Assembly: GCA_937880795.1 (NCBI GenBank)
Contig: CALGRQ010000379.1
Coordinates: 1 to 30,098 of the forward strand
Origin: an uncultured Dyadobacter sp.
GTDB taxonomy: Bacteria > Bacteroidota > Bacteroidia > Cytophagales > Spirosomataceae
Direction of reading: 5' to 3'
Length of the DNA: 30,098 nucleotides
Each line of letters opens with the position of its first letter. Within the stretch, counting starts at the first letter, position 1. Positions 1 through 8,774 of this stretch are shown here, in pieces. Both the position numbers and the translations under genes were made by a program. The notes beneath the pieces are model-generated. The model had not been told where the DNA came from. It saw only the letters and a list, made by a program, of their open reading frames with translations, and did not search any database.

Positions 1-2
1 AT

Positions 3-749
3 CATGGACCTTCATTTCTAATCAACCCAACTACTCATGAAAAAATGATCGTAGATTGGGGCCACAATGCCTGGGGAGGAAAATATCCGCCATATGACGA
101 TGATAACCGAACTCCACGTGCCATTGCGCAGTATCTGGGCCTACCTGCCACTAGCCCGGGAATAATTATGGAAGGCGGAGCCGTTGAATTTAACGGAGCC
201 GGTAGTTTATTAACCAGCAAATCATGTCTGCTTAATAAAAATCGAAATCCACATCTAAGCCAGGGAGTAATTGAGGAGTTTTTATACAATTTCTATGGCG
301 TTGAGCAAGTACTGTGGGTTGAGGACGGGATTGTAGGCGACGATACGGATGGACATATAGACGACACAACCCGATTTGTGAACGAAGATACCATTGTTGC
401 ATGTGTAGAGCAGGATCGCAATGATGAAAACTATGCTGTACTCCAAACCAACCTGGATATGTTGAAAAAAATGCGTCTGGTAAATGGGAAACAGCTTAAT
501 ATTATTGAATTAACTATGCCAAAGGCTGTGGTCATTGATGATTTTCGCACCCCTGGTTCCTACGCAAACTTCTTGATTTGTAATGCAGGTGTGATTGTGC
601 CAATATTCAACAACCCCAATGACACTGTTGCGATAGATATATTGGGACAAGCATTCCCTGGTAGAAAAATCATTCCTTTAGAAGCCACCGAAATCATATG
701 GGGACAAGGTAGTTTCCACTGTCTGAGCCAGCAGGAACCATTGGTTTAG
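3..749 (+). CDS. aguA: Agmatine deiminase, 3' part (start lies before the window)
   Basis: Hydrolyses agmatine to N-carbamoylputrescine and ammonia in the cytoplasm, a step of putrescine synthesis from arginine. The reading frame is open to the left edge, and its first residues (HGPSFLIN) match the stretch that precedes the family's DWGxNAWGGK block, so the ATG at 45 is internal and about 100 N-terminal residues are missing. Visible blocks are DWGHNAWGGKY, MEGGAVEFNG, the DDTDGHIDD segment carrying the catalytic acidic and His residues, and GQGSFHC, whose Cys (codon 720-722) is the expected nucleophile, nine residues before the stop. The C-terminus is complete. The partner N-carbamoylputrescine amidase gene is often adjacent in related genomes and may lie upstream; that is inference. 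The peptidyl-arginine deiminase superfamily is certain, and agmatine is the most likely substrate. Confidence 0.92.
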   Translation, partial: HGPSFLINPTTHEKMIVDWGHNAWGGKYPPYDDDNRTPRAIAQYLGLPATSPGIIMEGGAVEFNGAGSLLTSKSCLLNKNRNPHLSQGVIEEFLYNFYGVEQVLWVEDGIVGDDTDGHIDDTTRFVNEDTIVACVEQDRNDENYAVLQTNLDMLKKMRLVNGKQLNIIELTMPKAVVIDDFRTPGSYANFLICNAGVIVPIFNNPNDTVAIDILGQAFPGRKIIPLEATEIIWGQGSFHCLSQQEPLV

Positions 750-767
750 CTTCTCCTATATTCTAAA

Positions 768-820
768 AAAATAGCCCGACAGAGCCTGCTATACGCTTTT
801 CTCAGTCGGGTTATTTTTTT
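768..820. terminator. Bidirectional intrinsic terminator between aguA and the lysozyme gene
   Basis: Arms at 768-780 and 805-817 pair over 13 bp with one G.T wobble. The right arm runs into a T tract (814-820) and the left arm is preceded by an A tract (765-771), so the hairpin can end transcription from both convergent genes. Confidence 0.85.
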
Positions 821-835
821 ACTTTTTCAGAAAAC

Positions 836-1636
836 CTACTCGCCCAACGCTTCCCAGTCGCTCGGTTCGTGTAAAAAAACATTGTAGTCCACAAATCCTT
901 TGATACCATCTGCCCAACCTTTTTCGCTGTGTTGCCAAAAAAGTACATGTGCGTCGGCCGCCAGATCGTTCAGGTGTGTGCGAGAATAACCAGCCAACCA
1001 GAGTGGATAATCGTCAAAATTCCCTGCTATATACTTTTTATAATAATGCTCATTCACGTATATAATTGGTTTTACGCCATAATGCTTCTCGATCAACAAT
1101 AACCAATTCTTGACGCCCTTAATAATGATGTCGTCTGGTCTTCCTCCATTCACCTCCAAATCGAGAACAGGAGGCAAGTCGCCAGGTTCCATACGAACCT
1201 GTCCTATAAAATTGTCAACTTGCCTGTCGGACATCACCCTTGGATTGTAGAAATGATATGCGCCTCGCTTCATTCCTACCCTTTTTGCCTCACTCCAGTT
1301 CCTTTGAAACTGACGATCTAGGTGTGTTGCACCTTCGGTGGCCTTGATGTACACAAAATCAACACCCACCTGATCGGTTCGGGAGTTTTTCAACTTATCC
1401 CAATTGATTTTTGCGTTATGGTGTGAAACATCGATACCATGAATACCATACTTCAGAGGAAGCTTAATTCCGAATTTGCTTATAAATTCCCATTGGTTCT
1501 CATCGGTGGTATCCTTCCACCAGAAAAGCGCAGCAACCATCAGCACTATACCACCTATAATGGCCCAACCTTTCGCAGGTAGCGGCTTTAAATATTCAAT
1601 TTTAGCTTGTGAAGTGTGTTTCCTCTTTTTGCCCAT
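836..1636 (-). CDS. Membrane-anchored GH25 lysozyme (N-acetylmuramidase)
   Basis: Predicted to cleave the MurNAc-GlcNAc beta-1,4 bond of peptidoglycan from the periplasmic side of the inner membrane. The 266-residue protein has a basic N-terminus (MGKKRKH), one membrane helix at about 24-40, and a GH25 domain from about 64 to the end. Family marks are GIDVSHHN (67-74, with Asp69), VLDLEVNG with the catalytic DxE pair (Asp159, Glu161), and the closing WQHSEKG...VDYNVF block. The open frame extends upstream to 1714, but that would overlap the divergent oxygenase gene. The ATG at 1636 is preferred because it precedes the charged anchor and has a TATTTTTG promoter element 7 bases upstream. It probably acts in wall remodelling. 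It does not look phage-derived, as no phage genes flank it. Confidence 0.9.
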   Translation of the reverse strand: MGKKRKHTSQAKIEYLKPLPAKGWAIIGGIVLMVAALFWWKDTTDENQWEFISKFGIKLPLKYGIHGIDVSHHNAKINWDKLKNSRTDQVGVDFVYIKATEGATHLDRQFQRNWSEAKRVGMKRGAYHFYNPRVMSDRQVDNFIGQVRMEPGDLPPVLDLEVNGGRPDDIIIKGVKNWLLLIEKHYGVKPIIYVNEHYYKKYIAGNFDDYPLWLAGYSRTHLNDLAADAHVLFWQHSEKGWADGIKGFVDYNVFLHEPSDWEALGE

Positions 1637-1643
1637 ACGGGCA

Positions 1644-1651
1644 CAAAAATA
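1644..1651 (-). promoter_or_regulatory. Candidate Bacteroidota -7 element for the lysozyme gene
   Basis: Minus-strand TATTTTTG matches TAnnTTTG exactly and ends 7 bases before the ATG at 1636, which implies a very short or absent 5' leader. No convincing -33 TTTG was identified. Confidence 0.4.
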
Positions 1652-1726
1652 CGAAAAGATACGTATTGGCACATAATTAGTTGCACAGACAACGATTTGT
1701 TTTGAACTTTGCAAAAAAATATAATT

Positions 1727-2673
1727 ATGGAACCAGCATTATTGAACGAAGTCCCTTCTTTGGATTTGGCGGACTTTAATTCCGGAAATAAAGAACAAAA
1801 AGAAAAATTTGTAGCCGAACTGGGTGCTGCATTTACCAACATTGGCTTTGTAGCCATTAAAAATCACGGCTTAAGTGACACCTTACGTGAGCAACTATAC
1901 GAAGTAGTTCAGCGTTTTTTTGCCCAACCAGAAGAAAAGAAACGCTCGTACGAACGTCCTGATTTGTTTGGACAGAGAGGTTATATCAGTAAACAGCCAA
2001 AGGATTTAAAGTTGCCGATTTAAAGGAATTCTATCATATCGGTCAGCCCGATCCTGTGGGCACTATGCCGGGGAATATTTTCCCGGAGGATTTACCCGAT
2101 TTTAAGGAATACACCCTGGAAGTTTACAAAACTTTTGAAAATGCAGGAAAAACGCTGCTTCGCGCCATTGCTATATACCTTGAACTACCGGAAGATTATT
2201 TCGAAGACAAAGTAAAAAATGGAGACAGCTTGTTGCGCGCACTGCATTACTTCCCGATTCCAAACCCCGATTTAGTTCCGGAAGGTGCTGTAAGGGCAGC
2301 GGCACATGGTGATATCAACCTGATAACCCTGCTAATGGGTGCCAGCGCAGAAGGTTTGGAGGTTTTACGTCGTGATGGCAAGTGGATTGCAATTACTGCA
2401 CTTCCAGATCAAATCGTCGTCAATGTAGGCGATATGTTAGATCGTCTTACCAATCACAAGTTAAAGTCAACCATACACCGCGTGGTGAATCCGCCTCGCG
2501 AAAAAATGGGAACTTCCAGATATTCTATACCTTTCTTCATGCACCCGCGTGCCGATATGGATTTAACTTCTCTGGAAAGTTGCGTAAATGCAGAAAATCC
2601 TAAACTTTACGTGGACATGACCGCAGGAGAATTCCTCGATGAACGTTTACGTGAACTGGGATTGAAAAAATAA
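1727..2673 (+). pseudogene. Isopenicillin N synthase-family 2OG-Fe(II) oxygenase, frame broken near 1990
   Basis: Iron-dependent oxygenase of the isopenicillin N synthase/flavonol synthase superfamily; the substrate is unknown. The first part (ATG 1727) has the DIOX_N pattern PSLDLADF...IGFVAIKNHGLS and reads through GQRGYIS (agt, 1988-1990), then leaves frame and stops at 2021-2023. Homology resumes in another frame at 1993 (TAKGFKVADLKEFYHIGQ) and runs to the stop at 2671-2673. The second part holds every catalytic residue: HGD (Fe ligands, codons 2305 and 2311), the distal His in TIHRV (2476), and the 2OG-binding Arg of RYS (2518). From memory, relatives read GYxSFGKExAKG here, so about 10 bases encoding FGKE seem to be missing. 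Neither half would be functional alone. It could be real decay or a sequence error. The ChrA gene follows 36 bases later and may be co-transcribed. Confidence 0.85.
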
Positions 2674-2709
2674 CTTGTGACCGTGTTTGATTCTTAATCA
2701 TTTCAAACC

Positions 2710-3897
2710 TTGACGCTACCATTCCGACGATTCAGATACATCATATATCTGTTGGACATCCTCCTGCTGTCGTGCACAGCATTTGGTGGTCCTCAGGTTC
2801 ATTTAATGATGATGATCGAAAGATTGGTACACAAAAGAGGATATCTAACAGAGGAAGAACTACTGGAACTCCAGGCTTTGTGCCAGGTACTTCCTGGCCC
2901 CAGTTCAACCCAAACCGTTACAGCAATTGGCTTAAAAATAGGCGGGCAACCGCTCGCCTATTTAAGTCTCTTGGCCTGGTCCTTACCCGGAATGGTGCTC
3001 ATGACACTCGCAGCGATTGGGATTCATTACCTCGAAGCAAACGGCATTTCCCTATCCTTTACCCGTTTTGTGGGACCCATGGCCGTGGGATTCCTGATAT
3101 ATGGGGCTTATTCCATTGCAAAAAAAGTGATTCATGATGCTCAGTCCTGGTCATTTTTAGTCATTTCCATCATTTTAGCATATTTATATCCTTCACCCTA
3201 TACTACCCCTATACTTATTATTTCAGGTGGTATAGCTGCATCCCTTAATTTTCGAAAGCATGAAAAAATGGAAAGAGGGCCGATCAGGATAGCTTGGAGA
3301 CCAATTATCTTTTGGATTTCCGTATTAATTGTGGCTGCCTTGGTGGGTAAAATCACACAATCTTTACCGGTACGGTTATTCGAAAACTTTTATAGGAATG
3401 GTAGCTTGGTTTTTGGTGGTGGACAAGTACTCATCCCCATCCTATATAACGAATTTGTAGAATTTAAGCACTATCTCACCGATCAGGAATTCTTATCTGG
3501 CATGGCACTCACTCAGGTAGTGCCCGGTCCTGTATTCTCGATCGCTACATTCGTGGGCAGTATGTCTATGCAACCTGACGGGGTTTGGGGACAAATAATC
3601 GGTGGATTTGTCGCCACGGCAGGCATTTTTTTACCGGGAACATTCTTCATTTTCTTTGCTTACCCTTTCTGGGATCAACTTAAAAAGTATCGAGGAATAC
3701 GCGCTTCCCTCCAAGGAGTCCATGCCGCAAGTTGTGGTCTTACCATCGCTGCCGCCATTTCCATGTTTCAACCCATGCTGGAAAAACCTCAGCCCATTAT
3801 TACCGTCATTGGGACGTTGCTTGTATTAGCGTTTACAAAAACCCCCTCCTACGTAATTATCGTAGCGGGTTTATTACTCGGCATATTGTTGCCTTAG
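2710..3897 (+). CDS. chrA: Chromate transporter family protein (ChrA, two CHR domains)
   Basis: Inner-membrane anion transporter of the CHR family; the best-studied members export chromate. This is the long form (395 residues) with two homologous halves: the first has FGGPQVHL and QVLPGPSSTQ, the second FGGGQVLIP and TQVVPGPVFS, with about ten hydrophobic segments overall. An in-frame stop at 2695-2697 limits the start. The first Met codons (MMM, residues 33-35) fall after the conserved FGGP block, so a non-ATG start is needed; TTG at 2710 restores the expected RFRYIIYLLD...SFGGP-like lead-in. The spacing of 36 bases from the broken oxygenase gene suggests a shared transcript. No chromate-resistance regulator is nearby, so the physiological substrate is not established. 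Confidence 0.9.
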   Translation: MTLPFRRFRYIIYLLDILLLSCTAFGGPQVHLMMMIERLVHKRGYLTEEELLELQALCQVLPGPSSTQTVTAIGLKIGGQPLAYLSLLAWSLPGMVLMTLAAIGIHYLEANGISLSFTRFVGPMAVGFLIYGAYSIAKKVIHDAQSWSFLVISIILAYLYPSPYTTPILIISGGIAASLNFRKHEKMERGPIRIAWRPIIFWISVLIVAALVGKITQSLPVRLFENFYRNGSLVFGGGQVLIPILYNEFVEFKHYLTDQEFLSGMALTQVVPGPVFSIATFVGSMSMQPDGVWGQIIGGFVATAGIFLPGTFFIFFAYPFWDQLKKYRGIRASLQGVHAASCGLTIAAAISMFQPMLEKPQPIITVIGTLLVLAFTKTPSYVIIVAGLLLGILLP

Positions 3898-3987
3898 TAA
3901 TATAGCCTTGAATTAACTTTATAGATTACTTTGCATTAATGCCTGGGTTTTTCAAACTTTGACAAAGCTTTGACTATATCCGCTCTC

Positions 3988-6948
3988 ATGAAAAAATCTT
4001 TTTCAATTCTATTATTTATACTTGCTACTATACAGTTTGTACAAGCCCAAATCAGAACAAAACCTGGTTTTTTAAAGCAAGACCAGCAGTGGGTCGATTC
4101 CGTTTTTAACAGCCTAACACCCGACGAACGCATCGCACAACTCATTATGGTGGCGGCTGTTTCGGATCCGAAAAGAGCACTCATAGACCCAAAAACGAGC
4201 AATCCTGCTTATGTAGAAAAGCTAATTCGCGAAAACAAGGTGGGAGGTGTTGTATTCTTTCAAGGCGGTCCCATCCCTCAGGCGCGCCTCACCAACCACT
4301 TTCAAGCCGTTTCCAAGGTGCCTTTGTTGATTGCCATGGATGCTGAATTTGGTTTAGCCATGCGCATTGACAGCACCGTTCGATACCCCTATCAAATGAC
4401 ACTTGGTGCTATACAAGGTAATAACAAGCTCATTTATGATATGGGGGCGCAACTGGCGAAGCAAGCGCGCCGACTGGGTGTACATATCAATTTCGCACCA
4501 GTGGCGGATGTAAACAATAACCCAAACAACCCGGTGATCAGTTTCCGATCATTTGGAGAAAACAAATATAAGGTGGCTGATAAAGCCATCGCCTATATGC
4601 GAGGAATGCAGGAAAACGGGTTACTAACCAGTGCAAAACATTTTCCGGGTCATGGCGATACAGGAACCGATTCGCATTTTGACTTACCGGTAATCGCACA
4701 CGATATGAACCGGCTCGATTCTCTGGAGCTTTATCCCTTCCGGGCTATGATCGACAATGGACTTAGCGGGATGATGATAGCCCACCTCAGCATACCTACA
4801 TTGGATAAAACGCCCAATTTGCCTTCCACGTTATCAAAACCAATCGTGACTGATTTACTCAGAAAGAAATTAGGATTTGAGGGATTGATTTATTCGGATG
4901 CGATGAATATGAAAGGGCTTACCAAGTTTTTCCCCAATGGAAAGGGTGATGCGATGGGCCTGGAAGCTGGTATGGATATACTGGAGTTTACCGAAGATGT
5001 CAATAAAAGTATTGCAGAGATCAAAAAAAGCATTGCCGCAGGTCGTATTTCGCAAGCAGAAATTGATGCCCGTTGCCGAAAAGTACTGGAAGCCAAAGCG
5101 TGGATTGGCTTGAACCACTATCAACCTGTAGATTTGAATAACCTGTATGAGGATCTTAATCCAAAATCGGCGGAGTTAACCAACAGACTACTCACAGAAC
5201 AGGCATTAACCGTTCTTAAAAACGATAACGATCTGCTACCACTCCGCTCTCTGGACACCTTAAAAATAGCCTCAGTTTCTATTGGAGCTGATAGCATTAC
5301 CACATTTCAAAAATCCCTATCACTCTATACAACTGTTGATCACTATACCATTCCTTCGAAAGCCACCGAAAGCCAGTTGGCAGAGCTAAAAAGTAAACTA
5401 GCCGGTTACAATCTGTTGCTTCTGGGCGTGCATTTGGGGAGTATTTCACCAAAAACGAGTTATGGTCTGACCGAACCAATGAACAACATCCTCAGCGATC
5501 TGATTGGAACAGGCAAAGCCGTCGTTTCTGTTTTTGGAAACCCCTACTCACTCAATAAAATGAAAGGTCCAGAAAATGCAAAAGCATTGTTGATGGCGTA
5601 TCAGCTTACGCCCTATACCCAGGACTTATCAGCACAGTTGATCTTCGGCGCAATCCCTGCCAAGGGTAAGTTGCCTGTAAAAGTAAATGAAAACTTCCCC
5701 TATAATGCGGGAATCACCACTCCTGCTATTGGTCGCCTGAAATATACCATTCCGGAAGAACTAGGGCTGGATTCTAAAGTAATTACTTCAAAAATTGATT
5801 CCATTGCTAACCTGGCGATAAGTCAAAAAGCTACACCGGGATGTGTTGTACAATTGGCCAAAGATGGAAAGGTGTTTTTCAGAAAGGCTTATGGGAAGCA
5901 TACGTATGAAAAACCGGAGATTGTGAAGTTGACTGATCTATATGACCTGGCGTCAGTAACCAAAATTACTGCCTCAACATTGGCGCTTATGGGCCTTTGG
6001 GACGCCAAAAAATTCGACCTGGACGCTACGATGAAGGACTATCTACCCGATTTCAAGAATTCAAATAAAGCAGACTTGTCGTGGCGCAAAGTACTCACCC
6101 ATAGCGCTCGCCTCAAAGCATTTATTGTATTGTGGAAAGAGGCACAAAAAGAAGACGGGTCTTGGAAAAAGAATACTTTCAGCACCAAACACTCCGCTAA
6201 ATTCCCTACATCGGTTGTGGGTGACAGTCTTTTTATCCATAAAAATTACGATAAACAAATATTCAAGTCCATTCGTGACTCTCCCTTGAATGAAAAAGAA
6301 GGATATGTATACAGCGATTTATCGTTCATATTGTATCCTCAAATCGTTAAAAGTTTGTCAGGCGAAAACTTTGAAGATTTTCTAAAAAACCATTATTATC
6401 ATAAACTGGGGGCAAATACTTTGACCTTCAACCCAAAACGATTCTTTGACCCCAAAGATATTGTGCCAACGGAGCGCGATACATTTTTCCGTATGACGCA
6501 GCTTCATGGCCAGGTTCACGACGAAGCCGCAGCCATGCTGGGTGGGCTTAGCGGGCATGCCGGGCTATTCGGAGATGCGAACGACGTGATGAAAGTGTGG
6601 CAAATGTATCTGCAAAATGGCTATTATGGCGGAGACCAACTATTAAGTAAAGATGCCTTGTTCGAGTTTACACGCTATCAGTATCCCGAAACGGGAAGCC
6701 GTCGCGGTATAGGCTTTGATAAACCATCCATAAAATATACAGGCAATGCACCTCGATTTGCCAGTCCATCAAGCTATGGACATACAGGCTATACGGGCAT
6801 TATGACTTGGGCCGATCCTGCCTGGAATCTTAATTATGTTTTCCTATCGAATCGGGTATACCCTACTCGAAACAACAGCAAATTAGGTGATTTGAATATC
6901 CGAACAGCCATTATGGATGTAGTATATGAAGCCTTAATGAAAAAATAA
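3988..6948 (+). CDS. Exported GH3 beta-N-acetylhexosaminidase fused to a serine hydrolase (beta-lactamase fold)
   Basis: A 986-residue secreted protein with two enzyme domains. A signal peptide (about 1-23, ending in VQAQ) follows the ATG at 3988; the frame extends to a TTG at 3970, but the ATG gives the clean signal. The GH3 half carries the NagZ-type loop KHFPGHGDTGTDSH (His222) and the nucleophile in YSDAMNMKG (Asp304), pointing to GlcNAc-releasing activity on wall fragments or chitin-like sugars, followed by a GH3 C-terminal domain. From about residue 600 comes a class C beta-lactamase/esterase domain with SVTK (Ser656, Lys659), YSD (Tyr775; Asp replaces the usual Asn) and HTG (932-934). 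Such fusions are known in Bacteroidota. The serine hydrolase may be an esterase or peptidase; beta-lactam hydrolysis is not implied. It ends in a strong terminator. Confidence 0.93.
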   Translation: MKKSFSILLFILATIQFVQAQIRTKPGFLKQDQQWVDSVFNSLTPDERIAQLIMVAAVSDPKRALIDPKTSNPAYVEKLIRENKVGGVVFFQGGPIPQARLTNHFQAVSKVPLLIAMDAEFGLAMRIDSTVRYPYQMTLGAIQGNNKLIYDMGAQLAKQARRLGVHINFAPVADVNNNPNNPVISFRSFGENKYKVADKAIAYMRGMQENGLLTSAKHFPGHGDTGTDSHFDLPVIAHDMNRLDSLELYPFRAMIDNGLSGMMIAHLSIPTLDKTPNLPSTLSKPIVTDLLRKKLGFEGLIYSDAMNMKGLTKFFPNGKGDAMGLEAGMDILEFTEDVNKSIAEIKKSIAAGRISQAEIDARCRKVLEAKAWIGLNHYQPVDLNNLYEDLNPKSAELTNRLLTEQALTVLKNDNDLLPLRSLDTLKIASVSIGADSITTFQKSLSLYTTVDHYTIPSKATESQLAELKSKLAGYNLLLLGVHLGSISPKTSYGLTEPMNNILSDLIGTGKAVVSVFGNPYSLNKMKGPENAKALLMAYQLTPYTQDLSAQLIFGAIPAKGKLPVKVNENFPYNAGITTPAIGRLKYTIPEELGLDSKVITSKIDSIANLAISQKATPGCVVQLAKDGKVFFRKAYGKHTYEKPEIVKLTDLYDLASVTKITASTLALMGLWDAKKFDLDATMKDYLPDFKNSNKADLSWRKVLTHSARLKAFIVLWKEAQKEDGSWKKNTFSTKHSAKFPTSVVGDSLFIHKNYDKQIFKSIRDSPLNEKEGYVYSDLSFILYPQIVKSLSGENFEDFLKNHYYHKLGANTLTFNPKRFFDPKDIVPTERDTFFRMTQLHGQVHDEAAAMLGGLSGHAGLFGDANDVMKVWQMYLQNGYYGGDQLLSKDALFEFTRYQYPETGSRRGIGFDKPSIKYTGNAPRFASPSSYGHTGYTGIMTWADPAWNLNYVFLSNRVYPTRNNSKLGDLNIRTAIMDVVYEALMKK

Positions 6949-6954
6949 ACCTCC

Positions 6955-7000
6955 ATTAATAAGCCGAATTTGCCTTGTCAAATTCGGCTTATTAATTATT
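6955..7000 (+). terminator. Intrinsic terminator after the GH3 fusion gene
   Basis: A perfect 17-bp stem (6955-6971 with 6980-6996), 8-base loop, GC-containing core AAGCCGAATTT, then a T-rich stretch. It separates this gene from the trehalase gene. Confidence 0.85.
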
Positions 7001-7083
7001 TATCTAAAAATTCTATACATATATTCCTCTCAATTGGCATGGATTTAGAGGGCATGTAGCTACTTACGAGCAGAAACTTTGTA

Positions 7084-8658
7084 GTGAGACACCCTAAAAC
7101 AACCCACGTGTACGGATTCATAGCCCCGGCCTTCTCCTATGGTCAATCTTACATCGCACCAGACGAACTTTACGGCTCCCTCTTTACGGACGTACAGCAG
7201 GCACATATATTTCAGGATTCCAAAACCTTTGCGGATTGCCTGCCTCTAGAAGATCCCGTATTAATTATTGAAAGATATTACCAGGAAAAAAATAAACCTG
7301 ACTTCGACATTCAGCAATTTGTTCACACCTATTTTCGGCCAGCAAGTGAAATCAAATTACTGTTTACATCCGATACAAACGTCAGCACCGAGGAGCATAT
7401 CCAAAAGTTGTGGCAAGTATTAACCCGCTTACCTGAGAATCAGGAACGGGGCGGTTCACTCATTCCACTACCTCATGCTTACGTAGTACCTGGTGGACGT
7501 TTTCGTGAGATTTACTATTGGGACAGCTATTTCACGATGCTCGGTTTAAAGGAGGCCGGGCGAGGTGATTTGATTGAAAGTATGATTAATAACTTCGCAT
7601 ACCTGATCGACACTTTCGGATATATACCAACAGCCAATCGGACTTACTATCTAAGCCGATCCCAACCTCCCTTTTTCTCGCTGATGGTCGGTTTGTATAG
7701 TGAAATGGAGGGCAAGAAAGTATATAAAAAATACCTACCTCAATTACAGCGCGAATACGATTACTGGATGGACGGCAGTACTAAATTAACGGAACCATTT
7801 ACCGCATACAGGCGCGTTGTAAATTTACCTTCGGGCGTAAAGTTGAACCGTTACTGGGACGACAAAGCAACACCTCGCCCCGAATCTTACCACGAGGATG
7901 TAAATTTGGCTAACGACGCTACGGAGCGATTTAAAACTATTCCGGAAGAAGTATATCGTCATATACGGGCTGCCGCAGAATCTGGCTGGGATTTCAGCTC
8001 TCGCTGGTTTCGGGATGAGGACGATTTTGCGTCTATACACACTACGGATATCCTTCCCGTGGATCTGAATTGCTTGATGTATCAATTAGAAAAAACACTT
8101 TCTGAGGCCTATTTGCTCAATAACGACCATGAGACACACCGTCTATACCAAAAATTGGCAATGGATCGGTGTGATGCCATTCAGGAATATTTTTGGAACG
8201 GATTACGCAATTACTATGTGGACTATGATTTCAAAAAAAGAAAATATACAAATGCTATAACCCTCGCCGGAACATTTCCTCTGTTTTTCAAACTGGCGAG
8301 CAAAACCCAATCCCATTATATTCGCGCATACATCCGACTAAATTTTATGCGGTCAGGTGGATTGTTGACTACACTCATAAAAACCGGGCAGCAATGGGAT
8401 GCGCCCAACGGCTGGGCTCCGTTGCAGTGGATTGCATACAAGGGTTTGCGTAATTACAATTTTCACAGAACGGCTAATGAACTCAGCGCAGAGTGGCTCG
8501 GATTAATCGATAAAGAGTTTAAACATTCGGGAAAAATGCTGGAAAAATACAACGTATCTGACACCAACCTGATTGCCGGTGGAGGAGAATACGAGATCCA
8601 GGAAGGTTTTGGTTGGACCAATGGGGTTTACCTCCGCATGAAAAGGCGAAAAAAATAA
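7084..8658 (+). CDS. treF: Trehalase, GH37, cytoplasmic
   Basis: Hydrolyses trehalose to two glucose molecules by an inverting mechanism. The 524-residue protein has both GH37 signatures: PGGRFREIYYWDSY (136-149) and QWDAPNGWAP (437-446). It also has the conserved PVDLN segment and the C-terminal GGGEYEIQEGFGWTNG block. The N-terminus shows PDELYGSLF at 27 and no signal peptide, which favours the cytoplasmic form, hence the tentative symbol. An in-frame stop at 7057-7059 and no ATG before the conserved region make GTG 7084 the best start. A TTTG about 5 bases before it (7078-7081) may be part of a -7 element, implying a very short leader. No trehalose uptake or synthesis gene is nearby, so it probably acts on internal trehalose, though this is inference. 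Confidence 0.93.
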   Translation: MRHPKTTHVYGFIAPAFSYGQSYIAPDELYGSLFTDVQQAHIFQDSKTFADCLPLEDPVLIIERYYQEKNKPDFDIQQFVHTYFRPASEIKLLFTSDTNVSTEEHIQKLWQVLTRLPENQERGGSLIPLPHAYVVPGGRFREIYYWDSYFTMLGLKEAGRGDLIESMINNFAYLIDTFGYIPTANRTYYLSRSQPPFFSLMVGLYSEMEGKKVYKKYLPQLQREYDYWMDGSTKLTEPFTAYRRVVNLPSGVKLNRYWDDKATPRPESYHEDVNLANDATERFKTIPEEVYRHIRAAAESGWDFSSRWFRDEDDFASIHTTDILPVDLNCLMYQLEKTLSEAYLLNNDHETHRLYQKLAMDRCDAIQEYFWNGLRNYYVDYDFKKRKYTNAITLAGTFPLFFKLASKTQSHYIRAYIRLNFMRSGGLLTTLIKTGQQWDAPNGWAPLQWIAYKGLRNYNFHRTANELSAEWLGLIDKEFKHSGKMLEKYNVSDTNLIAGGGEYEIQEGFGWTNGVYLRMKRRKK

Positions 8659-8774
8659 ATCCTCGCATTCTTCATCGATAAGCCACAATTTGAAAATTTC
8701 TAAAAATGCCTTCTGCTAACACCCAATATTTTTAATACCTTGGCGTATGATAATCAGCATCTACACCATAAATT

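Noticed and set aside
35..289. Minus-strand open frame opposite the agmatine deiminase gene
   Set aside because: Antisense to strongly conserved family sequence; the translation resembles nothing and has no start context.
836..1636. Prophage endolysin
   Set aside because: The lysozyme has a membrane anchor and no holin, tail or integrase genes around it.
1709..1726. Upstream TTG start for the oxygenase gene
   Set aside because: The ATG at 1727 gives the usual family N-terminus; the extra residues (QKNII) are not family-like.
1985..2023. Programmed ribosomal frameshift in the oxygenase gene
   Set aside because: No convincing slippery heptamer with downstream structure, and several conserved residues appear to be absent at the junction, which slippage would not explain.
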